A stretch of DNA of 64,000 bases from DASUNP01 sp035249305 (GCA_035249305.1 DATFGQ010000075.1:27970-91969); one strand, 5' to 3'; numbered from the stretch's first letter, positions 31,905 through 40,857 are shown. Numbers and translations: made by a program. The notes: generated by a model not told the origin, from the letters alone.

Positions 31905-33543
31905 GCGCGTTTGCGCGGACCTGTGAAAGCTCGGGCAGGTCTCGGTCGGCGTTGCGCCAGTATTTTTCCGCCGCCGCATACGCTTTGCGCGCGGCAGCCT
32001 TGTCACGCTTGTGCTCGGCCACCAGCGCGAGCGCGTAATGCGTGCCGGCGTAAGCCGGGTCGTGATCTAGCATCTGCCGGGCGGCGTATTCGGCCAACTC
32101 CCAATCGCCGACTTCGCGGGCCGCACGGGCTATCGCCTCCAGGCGGAAAAGGCCCTGGCTCCACGCGTCCGGCCCCGGCACGGCGCGCAGCCTTCGCATG
32201 ACCTCTTTCAAGATCTCTCGGCCCTCTTTCATTTTTCCTGACCGCAAATAGATTTCTGCTCTAAGCCCTTCGGCGTAAGGTTCAAGCGTAGTCTTGGTAA
32301 TGAATGCACTGACGCGCGGAAGTTCTTGACCCTCTTTTTCAGCCGCCGCCAACTCTTCGGTCGCTTCGGGGATGCGGCCGAGCACAAGCAACGCGTGCCC
32401 GGCGTAGATATGCCCGACGGCGCGCGCGCCCGCGTGTTTGCCCTTGGCCAAGGCGAGCGCCGCTTCAAGCGCTTCATTCGTGCGGCCTCTTGCGAGCAGG
32501 AACGCGGGCCACTCTTTCTTATTAAACTCGCGGTAGTCGGAGACCGACGCCAGAGAGATCGTCTCTCGCATGAGCCGTTCGGCCTCTTTGACCTTTCCCA
32601 TGTACTGATAAGAGGTCGACAGCAGATCGAGGTTGTGAGGATGATGCCAGTCGTAATCGGGGAGGATGTTCTCGGACTTGTAATAAGCGTGCTCCAGCTC
32701 GTCGGCCTTGCGGAAGGCGGCTATCGCTTCTTCGATTCGGCCGACGCGGCGCAGGTCGTGCCCGTACATGTGATGCGCGTGCGGGATCGAGAAGGACAGT
32801 CGCGCGTAAACCGCGCCATGCCTGAGCGCGTCATCAATCTGGTTAATAGTCTCGTATGAATGGATCAGGTAATGGTGCGCGGCGAAGTTATCTGGCGACA
32901 CTTTCAACACGCGCTCGTAGAAAGCGATCGAAGAGGCCGTACCGCGCTGGCCGCGCCCCGCCGCGGTCGTTTCTTCGGCGTTGCCGCGGATCAGCCATAG
33001 CTCCGAATCGTTCATGTCCGCCGCCAGCGCGTCGTCGATAGCTTTTTTATACGCGAGGTGTTTGGCGCCGTTGGCGAGGTCGGCCATCGCTTCGAGCTGT
33101 TTCGCACGAATAGCTATGCGCCGCCGCTCACGCTCGCTCGCGCCGCCGGCCATCGCCTCCGCTTTGTCGAGCGCTTCGCGCGCGGCTTTCGGGTCTTCAA
33201 GCCCCGAGTAAGCGCGGCTCAATCCGACGTAAGCCATGGCGAGCTTCGGGTCGAGTCTCAAGGCATGATTGAACGAGCGCGCGGCCTCTATCCACACGTA
33301 AGAGTGAAGGTAAGCGACTCCTTGATTATAAAAAGCCTGCGCCTCGGCCGAGGAGGTCGTCACCTTGTCGTTTATCATGCCTACGCCTTTGCGCAGCGGC
33401 AGGGGGCGCTCAAGTATCTCGCGCGGCACGTAGCCGACTGCCGCATGCCCGGCGTGCGGGTCTTCCTGCGCGAGCGACGTTTGAATGCCCGGAGCTATGG
33501 TAAGAACCAGCGCGAACAAGAGCAGGTTAAGAGTATGTCTCAT
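31882..33543 (-). CDS. Secreted TPR-repeat protein
   Basis: 553 residues from ATG 33543, chosen because GGAGG lies 5 nt before it. A signal peptide (MRHTLNLLLFALVLTIAPG...SLAQ) is followed by a short His-containing segment (DPHAGHAA). Tetratricopeptide-like helix pairs then run to the C-terminus (for example FYNQGVAYLHSYVWIEAARS). Proteins of this shape are predicted to be periplasmic scaffolds. No catalytic motif is seen. It is monocistronic, convergent with the small membrane genes; the stop codon lies in the loop of the shared terminator. Confidence 0.85.
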   Translation of the reverse strand: MRHTLNLLLFALVLTIAPGIQTSLAQEDPHAGHAAVGYVPREILERPLPLRKGVGMINDKVTTSSAEAQAFYNQGVAYLHSYVWIEAARSFNHALRLDPKLAMAYVGLSRAYSGLEDPKAAREALDKAEAMAGGASERERRRIAIRAKQLEAMADLANGAKHLAYKKAIDDALAADMNDSELWLIRGNAEETTAAGRGQRGTASSIAFYERVLKVSPDNFAAHHYLIHSYETINQIDDALRHGAVYARLSFSIPHAHHMYGHDLRRVGRIEEAIAAFRKADELEHAYYKSENILPDYDWHHPHNLDLLSTSYQYMGKVKEAERLMRETISLASVSDYREFNKKEWPAFLLARGRTNEALEAALALAKGKHAGARAVGHIYAGHALLVLGRIPEATEELAAAEKEGQELPRVSAFITKTTLEPYAEGLRAEIYLRSGKMKEGREILKEVMRRLRAVPGPDAWSQGLFRLEAIARAAREVGDWELAEYAARQMLDHDPAYAGTHYALALVAEHKRDKAAARKAYAAAEKYWRNADRDLPELSQVRANAQEQPPTR

Positions 33544-33685
33544 ACGATCCTCCTTCAAGCGCGTCCTTAAGACAGCCTTGCAGAATACACCCGACAGGGT
33601 TGCGCTTCAAGGCAGCGCGACATCAGCGCAGGGTCTATTGATTCTAAGAAGCTGTAGGTTCCAGACTGCCCCGAAGGGGCAAGCG

Positions 33686-33835
33686 GATATTAGCCGGTGG
33701 TGAAACCACCGGACATGGTTTGATAACGCGACCGCGCCCTGGAAGGGCGCAGGACCATGACTCGATCCTGCGCCCTTCCAGGGCGCGTGATCATGTGGAC
33801 GATTGATTCCGGTGGTTTCACCACCGGCTAATATC
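33686..33835. repeat. Large palindromic element (CCGGTGG family)
   Basis: Perfect outer arms: GATATTAGCCGGTGG plus GAAACCACCGG on the left and their exact complement on the right. They enclose a second inverted pair built from CGCGCCCTGGAAGGGCGC. The right half is nearly repeated, in opposite orientation, at 63938-64000. Small palindromes CCCCGAAGGGG (~33669) and CTCCTCCGGAGCGAG (~33840) flank it. It is non-coding and probably a dispersed REP-like element. Confidence 0.8.
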
Positions 33836-33904
33836 TCTCGCTCCTCCGGAGCGAGGACAGAGAATGAATAGACCCTGGACATCAGCGGTTTGCGATTGGA
33901 TACG

Positions 33905-34012
33905 GCCGCTCCTTCGGAGTGCGGTGACTTGTCACCGCTTTTGCGTTAGCCATCACGGCTTCCCCTAAAACAAAAGCGCCGCGGGGTCTGCGCACTCCGA
34001 AGGATGCTCTAT
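33905..34012. repeat. Second palindromic cluster (CTTCGGAG / GTGACTTGTCAC)
   Basis: CTTCGGAGTGCG (33912-33923) pairs with CGCACTCCGAAG (33991-34002). Inside lies the palindrome GCGGTGACTTGTCACCGC (33921-33938), and GCTTTTG pairs with CAAAAGC. It sits between the CCGGTGG element and the terminator, so nearly the whole 33544-34072 intergenic space is repeat-derived. Confidence 0.65.
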
Positions 34013-34056
34013 AAAAGTGAAGGGCGAGATCAGTTTCATCTCGCCCTTCACTTTTT
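34013..34056. terminator. Strong rho-independent terminator (bidirectional)
   Basis: 18-bp perfect stem, AAAAGTGAAGGGCGAGAT paired with its complement, 7-nt loop, with A- and T-runs on both sides. It ends the minus-strand M14 peptidase gene, whose stop is at 34073. Confidence 0.85.
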
Positions 34057-34072
34057 ATTTCCAAACGATCAG

Positions 34073-37000
34073 CTATTGATCTTCTCCCGTCGCGGGGTCA
34101 GGCCGGGCGGGCGCCTCACCGCGGCCTGCGCCCAGGTGGTTGTAATGCAACGCCGCGTTGAAGAGCAGGAAGAATTCGCCCTGCGTCTGATGACGCCACA
34201 TAGGGTTTGTCGCAAACATTACGACGTGCCCTTTGCCCACCGGAACGTCTATCACCGCGGGCTTCCCCGCAAGCTCCTGTCCCCCGGCGAGCATACCGCT
34301 CACGAGCAGGCTCTTTTCGTCCGACGCGAAGCGGAGCACGACGCGCGGCCTCATATTGGGCGGCGGGACAAGCGGCCCGAGCTGCTGCCGCACCTCTTCG
34401 GGTATTCCCTCCTCGCCCGGACGGACCGCCGGACGCGGTTCGGCCGCGGGCTGGCGAGGCATCGCCTGTATCACGTCGGGGTCGGACAGGCCGCCGCGAC
34501 CGCTCGATCGCCCCGTGTCCTGGCCTCCCTGCCCGCCGCCACCGCCGCCGCCGCCGGGCAACCCTGCGCTCACTTGAAACAGCGGAGCCTGATTGAAATA
34601 GATCTGGAGCCGGTCGCCGTACCCATAAGCTATCGGGCTCTTCGAATCGGCGAACGTGGCGTTGTAGATAGACCCGCGCGCCTGCAACTGTCGCGGCTCC
34701 TGGGTCGTCACGCCCGTCGTGATGCCGTAGTCGATGGGTATTTGCGAGATGCCTCCAACCGCTACGAAGAGGCCGCCTTCCTCGATGAACTTTTGCAGGT
34801 TCGCCACGCCGCGAATCTCAATCCCGCCGCGAACGTCATCCGTCTGGTCGGGCGAGAAGCCGAAGTTGGGCGTAACGTCCGACTGCTTCCATGGGATAGG
34901 GTCGCCGCGCATCGGCAAGCCGTTGACGATCGACTGGGCCGTTCCCCCTACCGGCGGGAATACGATCACGTCGTACTTCTCGCGCAGGTTGTTCGTGTCG
35001 CGAATCTTATGTACCGAGATGTAATCGTAAGGGATCTTCAGGCTGTCGAAGGCCATGCGATACCAGCCTTCGTTCTGCGTGTTTGTCCAGGTGTGGACGA
35101 TGGCTATGCGCGGGACCGCAATCTCGTGGCTCTTCACTTCGGGCGCTTTGTCTACGGCGTAGGCCGTAAGACCTAACTCGGTCACGGCCGACTCCAACTG
35201 CTGGCGCAGGCCCGAAGAGTTGCCTTCGGAGCTGATGATAAACGAGCCGGCGTTGAACTGCCTGTTGCCCGATTTGAAAGACTCTTCGGCGGCGCTCATC
35301 CGAACGTCTTTTAGTCGGAAGCGGAGCGTCGCGAGTGTGTTGTCAGTGTTGTGGTTGATTACGTAAGCCGCCGTCGCCGAGCCATCGATCTTACCGCGCA
35401 CGCGCGCGTCGCTCGTTAGCATCACCATCGGTGCGCCGAGTATAGCCTTGTCCGTGACGCGAACGGTCTTGACGTTGCGCATCGCGCCGATCGTCCACCC
35501 CGTATCGTCGTAAGGGCGCGGGTCGTTCACGTTGTAATACTGCGTATCAAACATCATGTCGGCCCAGCGCGAATAGGGCTGGTCCATCCTCACGATGTAA
35601 GAGCCGGCGGGGAACTTCTGGTCTTTGACTTCAAAATCTTTCGTCGAGGTGTGGACTTCGACGCCGCGCAGCCTTAGCAGGTTGACGAGGTCCGCGGCCT
35701 CTACAGGGCGCGCGGTGTCGCCGGGTATGACCCATGCAGCAGGGCCTTCGTTGGCGGCCTTTGCGATCGCGCGCTTGCTCTTGATGTAAAAGTTGTTGAG
35801 GAAGCGCTCTCTGTTGTTCGCGACGAAGTTCATCGCGAAGAGTATCCCCGACTGTTGCATGTTGATGTTATTGCGCATGGACCATTTCACGCGCGGGAAA
35901 GGCGGGTTCGGCCGATACCACTCGCGGCGGGTCTGCTGCGGCGTCAGCGTGCGCTCGCGCGTGTCCGCGCCGCCGTTGCCGAACGTCTCGTAAAACCGCC
36001 CGATCGCGTTGTGGCCCGTCGCGATGTAGAGCATGTAGTTCGGCGCCCAGCCATCATAAAACCCGTGGGTCCACACGCCCGGCACGCTGCGCTTTGTCAT
36101 CTCTTCGATCTCGTGATAGGCCAGCAGGTGAAACTCGTCTATCACCATAGGGTCGAGCCAGGCGTTGTACGGGCCGGTCCCCGTCATCGTGTAGAGGTAG
36201 GGGACGGACTCGTGCAGGTCGTGGAGCACCTGCGGGTGATATTCGAGAAAGGTCTTCATCTGGTTGCGCGTCAGCGCCAGCCCCATGCCTAGCCCGTCGC
36301 GATTGTTGTCGTGCGCGACGTACTTGCCCCAGTAAAGAAGGCTCGGGGCCGCCTTGCCGGGGTTCGCTCTTCTGTAATTGTAGAGGTCGACCATGCGGTC
36401 GCGCCCGTCGACTTCGAGCGAAGGCGTGATCATCACGATAGCGTTCTTGCGTATCGCGTCGATGAAAGGCGTCTCTTCGACCGCCAGACGGTAAGCGAGC
36501 TCCATGAGCATCTCGGGCGAGCCCGTCTCGGGCGAATGTATCGACCCCGATGCCCAGTAGACGGCCTTCCCTTCCCCTATCAGCTTCTGCGCCTCGACAT
36601 CGGTCGTGCGGCGCGGGTCGGCAAGCCGCGCGGTGATGTTCTTATACTTGTCGAGGTTCTCCAGGTTCGCCGCGTCGCTCACGACCACTAGCAACTGCTC
36701 TTTGCCTTCTTCCGAGCGCTCGGGCGCGGTAAAGACGCGCACGCGCGGCGAAGCTTTTTCAAGCTCGCGGTAATACCTGTACTGGTCTTTCGTATAAGTG
36801 AGCTTTTCGGGCGTGCCCATCACGTAGCCGAGAACTTTTTCAGGCGTCGGGACCTTATCCGACGCGGGCAGGTGGTCGACCAGCTCCGTCAAAAAGAACT
36901 TCTCGGTCGTGTACTCCTGAATTCTTTTCGTGTAGCCCTCGTCGTTGCGCGAGGCCGTCGAAGCCGCCTTCGCCTTGCCGTTCTTCTGCGGGGGGCGGGC

Positions 37001-37093
37001 AGCCGCCGCGCCGGCCGCCAGCGCCGTAAGCATCGCGCACACAAGGGCGAGCGCGCACGTCCGCCTGATCTGAAGCAAACGTTCTCGGTTCAT
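34073..37093 (-). CDS. Large secreted M14-family zinc carboxypeptidase-like protein
   Basis: 1006 residues from ATG 37093 (GGAGG with 5-nt spacing; an ATG four codons earlier is also possible). A signal peptide spans residues 1-32. An M14 catalytic domain follows with HSPE (186-189) for zinc binding, the specificity region GRDRMVDLYNYRRANPG, and HDLHES supplying a later His. The remaining ~550 residues include a glutamine-amidotransferase-like or ThuA-like beta/alpha region (DVIVFPPVGGTAQS) and a glycine-rich stretch (GLPGGGGGGGGQGG). M14 enzymes trim C-terminal residues from peptides. It is exported, so a nutritional role is plausible. It is monocistronic, with a strong terminator downstream. 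Confidence 0.88.
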   Translation of the reverse strand: MNRERLLQIRRTCALALVCAMLTALAAGAAAARPPQKNGKAKAASTASRNDEGYTKRIQEYTTEKFFLTELVDHLPASDKVPTPEKVLGYVMGTPEKLTYTKDQYRYYRELEKASPRVRVFTAPERSEEGKEQLLVVVSDAANLENLDKYKNITARLADPRRTTDVEAQKLIGEGKAVYWASGSIHSPETGSPEMLMELAYRLAVEETPFIDAIRKNAIVMITPSLEVDGRDRMVDLYNYRRANPGKAAPSLLYWGKYVAHDNNRDGLGMGLALTRNQMKTFLEYHPQVLHDLHESVPYLYTMTGTGPYNAWLDPMVIDEFHLLAYHEIEEMTKRSVPGVWTHGFYDGWAPNYMLYIATGHNAIGRFYETFGNGGADTRERTLTPQQTRREWYRPNPPFPRVKWSMRNNINMQQSGILFAMNFVANNRERFLNNFYIKSKRAIAKAANEGPAAWVIPGDTARPVEAADLVNLLRLRGVEVHTSTKDFEVKDQKFPAGSYIVRMDQPYSRWADMMFDTQYYNVNDPRPYDDTGWTIGAMRNVKTVRVTDKAILGAPMVMLTSDARVRGKIDGSATAAYVINHNTDNTLATLRFRLKDVRMSAAEESFKSGNRQFNAGSFIISSEGNSSGLRQQLESAVTELGLTAYAVDKAPEVKSHEIAVPRIAIVHTWTNTQNEGWYRMAFDSLKIPYDYISVHKIRDTNNLREKYDVIVFPPVGGTAQSIVNGLPMRGDPIPWKQSDVTPNFGFSPDQTDDVRGGIEIRGVANLQKFIEEGGLFVAVGGISQIPIDYGITTGVTTQEPRQLQARGSIYNATFADSKSPIAYGYGDRLQIYFNQAPLFQVSAGLPGGGGGGGGQGGQDTGRSSGRGGLSDPDVIQAMPRQPAAEPRPAVRPGEEGIPEEVRQQLGPLVPPPNMRPRVVLRFASDEKSLLVSGMLAGGQELAGKPAVIDVPVGKGHVVMFATNPMWRHQTQGEFFLLFNAALHYNHLGAGRGEAPARPDPATGEDQ

Positions 37094-37138
37094 GGTCTCC
37101 TCCATAGAAAGAAGAATTATGCTTGGTGAACGATGAGT

Positions 37139-37240
37139 CGAAAGAATTAAGAATGAAGAATTCAGGATGCAGAATTCACCCGATGAGCTCCAAAAAACGA
37201 TTCTACATTCTTAATTCTGAATTCTAAATTCTCGAAGAAG
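37139..37240. repeat. Phrase-type inverted repeat (AGAATTAAGAATG / CATTCTTAATTCT)
   Basis: Left: AATTAAGAATGAAGAATTCAGG and similar phrases. Right: ACATTCTTAATTCTGAATTC. The arms are complementary and AT-rich, in the gap between divergent genes. The remainder of 37094-37576 holds the candidate leader structures described separately. Confidence 0.6.
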
Positions 37241-37517
37241 CTGGCAGGGCGTACCCGAGTCCGCGCCAGTGGAAGCACGGCCACGAGCGCGCCCGCCTGC
37301 CGACTAAGACTCAAAAAACCGTCGCGCGGTTACAGAATCTTTTCGCGAGCGACTATCCTGGCACCTGGCCCGGCTTTTTGCAAGCCGTCCGAGCTCTACC
37401 CGGACGGGTGATCGGACGCTCGGTTCTCGATAAATCGGTGTCATCAAAACGGATCTTGAAAAAATCATTTGCAAGAAGCCTGGCCGGGGCGCATTCAAAA
37501 GTCGAGAACGGAATACC

Positions 37518-37559
37518 GAGCGCGCCTCCACCTTCGGGGTGGGATCGGCGCGCTCTTTT
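37518..37559 (+). promoter_or_regulatory. Terminator-like hairpin in the leader of the DUF4139 gene
   Basis: GAGCGCGCC (37518) pairs with GGCGCGCTC (37547-37555), with inner stem CCACC/GGTGG closing a TTCG-type loop, followed by TTTTA. It ends 18 nt before the ATG. No plus-strand gene lies upstream to be terminated, so it could be an attenuator. Another hairpin, CCGTCCG / CGGACGG, lies upstream near 37386-37408. Confidence 0.45.
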
Positions 37560-37576
37560 ATGAAGAGGAGAAAGAG

Positions 37577-39052
37577 ATGAGAGATTCGATTAAGAATGTG
37601 CTTAAGAAGCGTTGCGCCGGCGTGATACTGACTTCGCTTTTGATCGTCCCATCAGTCGCCACGTTCGCGCGCCCGAGCGGCGACGAGCTGACGAGCAACT
37701 CTGAAGATCAAAAGTCCGTGGCGATAACGATCTACAACGTGAACCTCGGGCTAGTGCGCGACCGGCGCGACATACAGCTCCCTGGCGGCGAGACTTCGCT
37801 GAAGTTCGCGGGCGTCGCTTCGCAGATCAACCCCGCCACCGTTCACATCAAGTCGCTGACAAACCCTAAGGAGCTTTCGGTCGTCGAGCAGAATTATGAG
37901 TACGACCTGCTATCGCCCCAGAAACTTCTCGACAAATACGTGGGCAAGAAGGTAACGCTCGTCTTAAGGAGCTACGTGAACCAGACGGAGCAGCTCACGC
38001 CGACGGAAGCCACACTGCTTGCCAACAACGGCGGCGCGGTCTGGCAGATAGGCGATCAGATAGTAATCAACCCGTCGAACATCTCGGAGATCAGGTTCCC
38101 CCAACTGCCCGAGAGTCTGATCGCGAAGCCGACGCTGGTCTGGCGGCTGGCGAACAACCGCGCGGAGAGGCAATCGGTCGAGGCTTCGTACCTGACCGGC
38201 GGCATCAACTGGCGGTCTGACTACGTAGTGCTGGTGAGCCCGGACGAGACGCGCGCGGACGTGAAGGGTTGGGTGACGATTGAAAACAACAGCGGCGCCG
38301 ACTACCGCAACGCGGAGCTGAAGCTGGTCGCGGGCGACGTGCACCGCGCGCAGAACCAGCTCGCTTACGAAGCTGACATGAGGCGCAAGGCCGAAGCGCG
38401 CGCGGCGAAGGAGGACCAGTTCAAAGAAGAGTCTTTTTTTGAATACCACCTCTACACTTTGCAGCGGCGCACGACGATAAAGCAGGCGCAGACCAAGCAG
38501 ATCAGCCTGCTTGAGGCCGCGGGCGTAGGCGCTCACAAGCAGTTCGTCATCTACGGCCAGCCTTACTACTTTCATGGCTACAACAACCCTGGCGAGCCCA
38601 TAAAAGAGAAGATCGGCGTCTACATCGAGTTCGCCAACTCTGAAAAGAACGGGCTCGGCCTGCCTCTGCCGGCGGGCGTAGTGCGGCTCTACAAGGCAGA
38701 CTCGGCGGGCGGGCAGCAGTTCATAGGCGAAGACCGCATCGACCACACGCCGAAGGACGAAGCCGTCAAGGTGAAGGTCGGCGACGCGTTCGATCTGGTG
38801 GGCGAGCGCAAGATGATGGACTACAAAGTCATCGGCCACCGGCTCTACGAATACGCCTACCAGATCACTATCCGCAACCACAAGAAAGAGGACGCGACCG
38901 TCGTCGTAAACGAGCTGATAGGCGGCGACTGGGAGATGCTCTCGTCTACGCACAAGTGGGAGAAGACGGCCGCGTTCGCGGCGCGCTTTTCGGTGCCGGT
39001 CGAGAAAGACGGCTCGGCCACTCTCTCTTACCGCGTGCGCGTCAGGTGGTAA
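37577..39052 (+). CDS. DUF4139 domain protein, secreted
   Basis: 491 residues from ATG 37577 (AGGAG upstream; the open frame begins earlier at 37469 in non-coding leader). A signal peptide (CAGVILTSLLIVPSVATFARP) is followed by the typical opening AITIYNVNLGLVRDRRDIQLPGG and NYEYDLLSPQKLLDKYVGKKV of DUF4139 proteins. It is beta-rich, with a C-terminal immunoglobulin-like region. The function of the family is not known; these are found in the envelope of diverse bacteria. It has its own leader with a terminator-like hairpin and no co-directional neighbour upstream. Confidence 0.85.
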   Translation: MRDSIKNVLKKRCAGVILTSLLIVPSVATFARPSGDELTSNSEDQKSVAITIYNVNLGLVRDRRDIQLPGGETSLKFAGVASQINPATVHIKSLTNPKELSVVEQNYEYDLLSPQKLLDKYVGKKVTLVLRSYVNQTEQLTPTEATLLANNGGAVWQIGDQIVINPSNISEIRFPQLPESLIAKPTLVWRLANNRAERQSVEASYLTGGINWRSDYVVLVSPDETRADVKGWVTIENNSGADYRNAELKLVAGDVHRAQNQLAYEADMRRKAEARAAKEDQFKEESFFEYHLYTLQRRTTIKQAQTKQISLLEAAGVGAHKQFVIYGQPYYFHGYNNPGEPIKEKIGVYIEFANSEKNGLGLPLPAGVVRLYKADSAGGQQFIGEDRIDHTPKDEAVKVKVGDAFDLVGERKMMDYKVIGHRLYEYAYQITIRNHKKEDATVVVNELIGGDWEMLSSTHKWEKTAAFAARFSVPVEKDGSATLSYRVRVRW

Positions 39053-39061
39053 AAAGGATAA

Positions 39062-39140
39062 ATTTGCCACGGAGACACGAAGACACAGAGTCTCTTTAAT
39101 ATCTTTTCTCTGTGCCTCTGTGCCTCTGTGGCGTGTTTAA
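39062..39140. repeat. Phrase-type inverted repeat (CCACGGAGACACG / CTCTGTGCCTCTGTGG)
   Basis: Left arm GCCACGGAGACACGAAG plus ACACAGAG; right arm of repeated CTCTGTGC phrases ending TCTGTGGCG. It follows the DUF4139 stop by ~10 nt and can fold into a long imperfect hairpin, so it may serve as the terminator. Confidence 0.7.
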
Positions 39141-39163
39141 GACAACACGCCGCGCCACTTTTG

Positions 39164-39193
39164 TTGACAGTCCCTGCGCATTTTGTGTACTCT
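39164..39193 (+). promoter_or_regulatory. Sigma-70-type promoter for the zinc-ribbon/S21 genes
   Basis: TTGACA (39164-39169), 18-nt spacer, TACTCT (39188-39193) preceded by TGTG. The leader to the zinc-ribbon ATG is about 125 nt. Confidence 0.5.
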
Positions 39194-39326
39194 TAGCGGG
39201 TTAGACTTGATTCGGTTTGAGACTGAAATATTCATCGAAGACTGGTTTGTGCCCTCGCTCTTTGTTGCCGCATCCCAGCCTGGAGTTTCAGTAATCGCAA
39301 ACCCTCTACAACTTTGAGGAGCCGAA

Positions 39327-39560
39327 ATGGAAGACCGAACGATCACGTGCGCAGACTGCAATCAGCCGTTCACGTTTACTGCGGGCGAGCAACAGTTTTT
39401 CCAGGAGCGGGGTATGAGTGAGCCGAAAAGATGCAAGCCCTGTCGTCAGGCGCGAAAAGCCGAGCGCGGTAGCGGCGGCGGCGGGCGCGGCCAGAGACGA
39501 GGCGGCCCCGGCGGCGGGGGCGGCGGCGAAGGCCGAGGCGGCTCGTATAATCGATGGTAA
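39327..39560 (+). CDS. Zinc-ribbon protein with glycine/arginine-rich tail
   Basis: 77 residues. An N-terminal zinc ribbon has ITCADCNQPF and KRCKPCRQARK (two CxxC pairs), as in small probable zinc-binding domain proteins. A tail of Gly and Arg repeats (GGGGRGQRRGGPGGGGGG) could bind RNA. A GAGGAG ribosome-binding site precedes ATG 39327. It is 18 bp upstream of ribosomal protein S21, so a role in translation or RNA handling is likely but unproven. Confidence 0.75.
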   Translation: MEDRTITCADCNQPFTFTAGEQQFFQERGMSEPKRCKPCRQARKAERGSGGGGRGQRRGGPGGGGGGEGRGGSYNRW

Positions 39561-39578
39561 ATTTTTGGAGGTTTTTGA

Positions 39579-39782
39579 GTGGCAAGAGTACAGGTTCACG
39601 ATAACGAAAGTATTGAAAGCGCAATCCGCAGATTCAAGCGTCAGGTAGCCCGCGAAGGCATAATCACCGACACAAAAAAGCATGCATTCTACCTGAAACC
39701 GGGTGAGCGGCGGCGTCTCAAATCTCAGGTCGCCCGCCGTCGGGCCAGAAAAAGCCTCAGGAAGCGCACTACAGAAGAATAG
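39579..39782 (+). CDS. rpsU: Small ribosomal subunit protein bS21
   Basis: 67 residues from GTG 39579, preceded by GGAGG. It shows the S21 pattern: RVQVHDNESIESAIRRFKRQV, KKHAFYLKPGERRRLK and a basic tail. S21 joins the 30S subunit near the anti-Shine-Dalgarno region and aids initiation. Its partner here is the zinc-ribbon gene 18 bp upstream. A short AAATCTCAAATTTGAG palindrome just after the stop may terminate transcription. Confidence 0.95.
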   Translation: MARVQVHDNESIESAIRRFKRQVAREGIITDTKKHAFYLKPGERRRLKSQVARRRARKSLRKRTTEE

Positions 39783-39813
39783 AAATCTCAAATTTGAGTT
39801 TTCAAATCCGTAA

Positions 39814-40581
39814 TCATCCGGGCGCGGCCATCAACCGGTGAAGGGCTTCTTTCATCTGGGACCGGGCCTCGTCATCTTTCTCGTTCGTTACCGCATCGTT
39901 GAGCGCAGCTATCGCTCGCTTGTCACCAATGTCGGCGAGCGCGAGCGCCGCCGCGACCTTCACCACCCTGTAGTCATCCTTGAGCAGCAGTATCAGCGGG
40001 TCGACGCCGCGCTTGTCGTGAAGCTCGCCGAGCGCGGCGGCCACGGCCGAGCGCACGTCCGGGGCCTCGTCCCTGGCCCTGGGCAGAAGCTCGGCTACCG
40101 CTCGCGCGTCCTTTAGCCCGCCCAGCCCCAGCGCCGCCGCGCCGCGGACGCTTGAGCTCGTGTCTTTCAACGCCGCGATCAAAGGCTCCACGGCCCGCGT
40201 ATCCGAAAGCTGGCCGAGCACTCTGGCGGCGGCGCTGCGGACGAAGGCCACTTCATCCTTCAACATCGCCATGATCGGCTCGACCGCGCGCTTGTCGGCG
40301 AATTGGCCTAGAACGTCGGCCGCCGCAGACCGCACGTCAGGGTCTTTGTCCTGAAGAGTCGCCAGCAGCGGGTCGACCGCGCGGCGGTCTTCGAGCGAGC
40401 CGAGCTGGTCGACGGCGTCGCGCCGCTCGACCGGCGACTGGCTCTTGAGCTGCGCCACAAGCTTTGTGAACTCGTCGGATTTCTTGCCGTCCGGCGCTTG
40501 AGCTGTAGCGCCTGCGCTTGCAGAGAGCGGCTGAAATCCGAGGACGCAGAAAAGGGTGATGAGTCTAACAATGGATTTCAT
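39814..40581 (-). CDS. Secreted HEAT-repeat protein
   Basis: 255 residues with a signal peptide (IVRLITLFCVLGFQPLSASA). About six consecutive HEAT/PBS-type repeats of ~31 residues follow, each with a motif such as DKRAVEPIMAMLKDE and VRSAAARVLGQL. Such repeats form a right-handed helical scaffold for protein binding. No catalytic residues. It is convergent with rpsU. Function unknown; location probably periplasmic. Confidence 0.85.
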   Translation of the reverse strand: MKSIVRLITLFCVLGFQPLSASAGATAQAPDGKKSDEFTKLVAQLKSQSPVERRDAVDQLGSLEDRRAVDPLLATLQDKDPDVRSAAADVLGQFADKRAVEPIMAMLKDEVAFVRSAAARVLGQLSDTRAVEPLIAALKDTSSSVRGAAALGLGGLKDARAVAELLPRARDEAPDVRSAVAAALGELHDKRGVDPLILLLKDDYRVVKVAAALALADIGDKRAIAALNDAVTNEKDDEARSQMKEALHRLMAAPG

Positions 40582-40647
40582 TGAATTGCTCCCGAAGCGA
40601 AATTACCGTGTAACTAAGATACTCCAGTGCGCGGGCAGTTTCAACTT

Positions 40648-40827
40648 CTACCCGCCGAACATCCCGCCCAGCTTATCGCCCAGTCCGCCGGGCAGCTTGT
40701 CGGTCAAAGACGAAAGCTGCTCGGGGTTGTTCTTTATGTAGTCGAGGACCGTATCGATGGCCTGCTCGGCCTTCTGCTGGTCGAGCCCTACTTTCGAAAC
40801 TAATAGCGACACCAGTTGATCTCTCAT
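40648..40827 (-). CDS. Small hypothetical protein (59 residues)
   Basis: ATG 40827 with AGGGAGAG upstream, stop at 40648. It reads MRDQLVSLLVSKVGLDQQKA followed by a helical middle and a glycine-rich end (PGGLGDKLGGMFGG). It resembles small DUF937/DUF2267-like helical proteins that end in a GGLGxxLGGxFG pattern. It lies 30 bp after the deoB stop on the same strand, so it may be co-transcribed. Confidence 0.6.
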   Translation of the reverse strand: MRDQLVSLLVSKVGLDQQKAEQAIDTVLDYIKNNPEQLSSLTDKLPGGLGDKLGGMFGG

Positions 40828-40857
40828 ATTCGCTCTCCCTCTCTTTGAATTATTAGC

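Noticed and set aside
33607..33882. 91-codon minus-strand frame
   Set aside because: Lies wholly within palindromic repeat sequence.
37366..37385. Sigma-54-like TGGCACCTGG / TTTTTGC stretch upstream of the DUF4139 gene
   Set aside because: The GG-to-GC spacing is 11 nt or wrong for every pairing tried.
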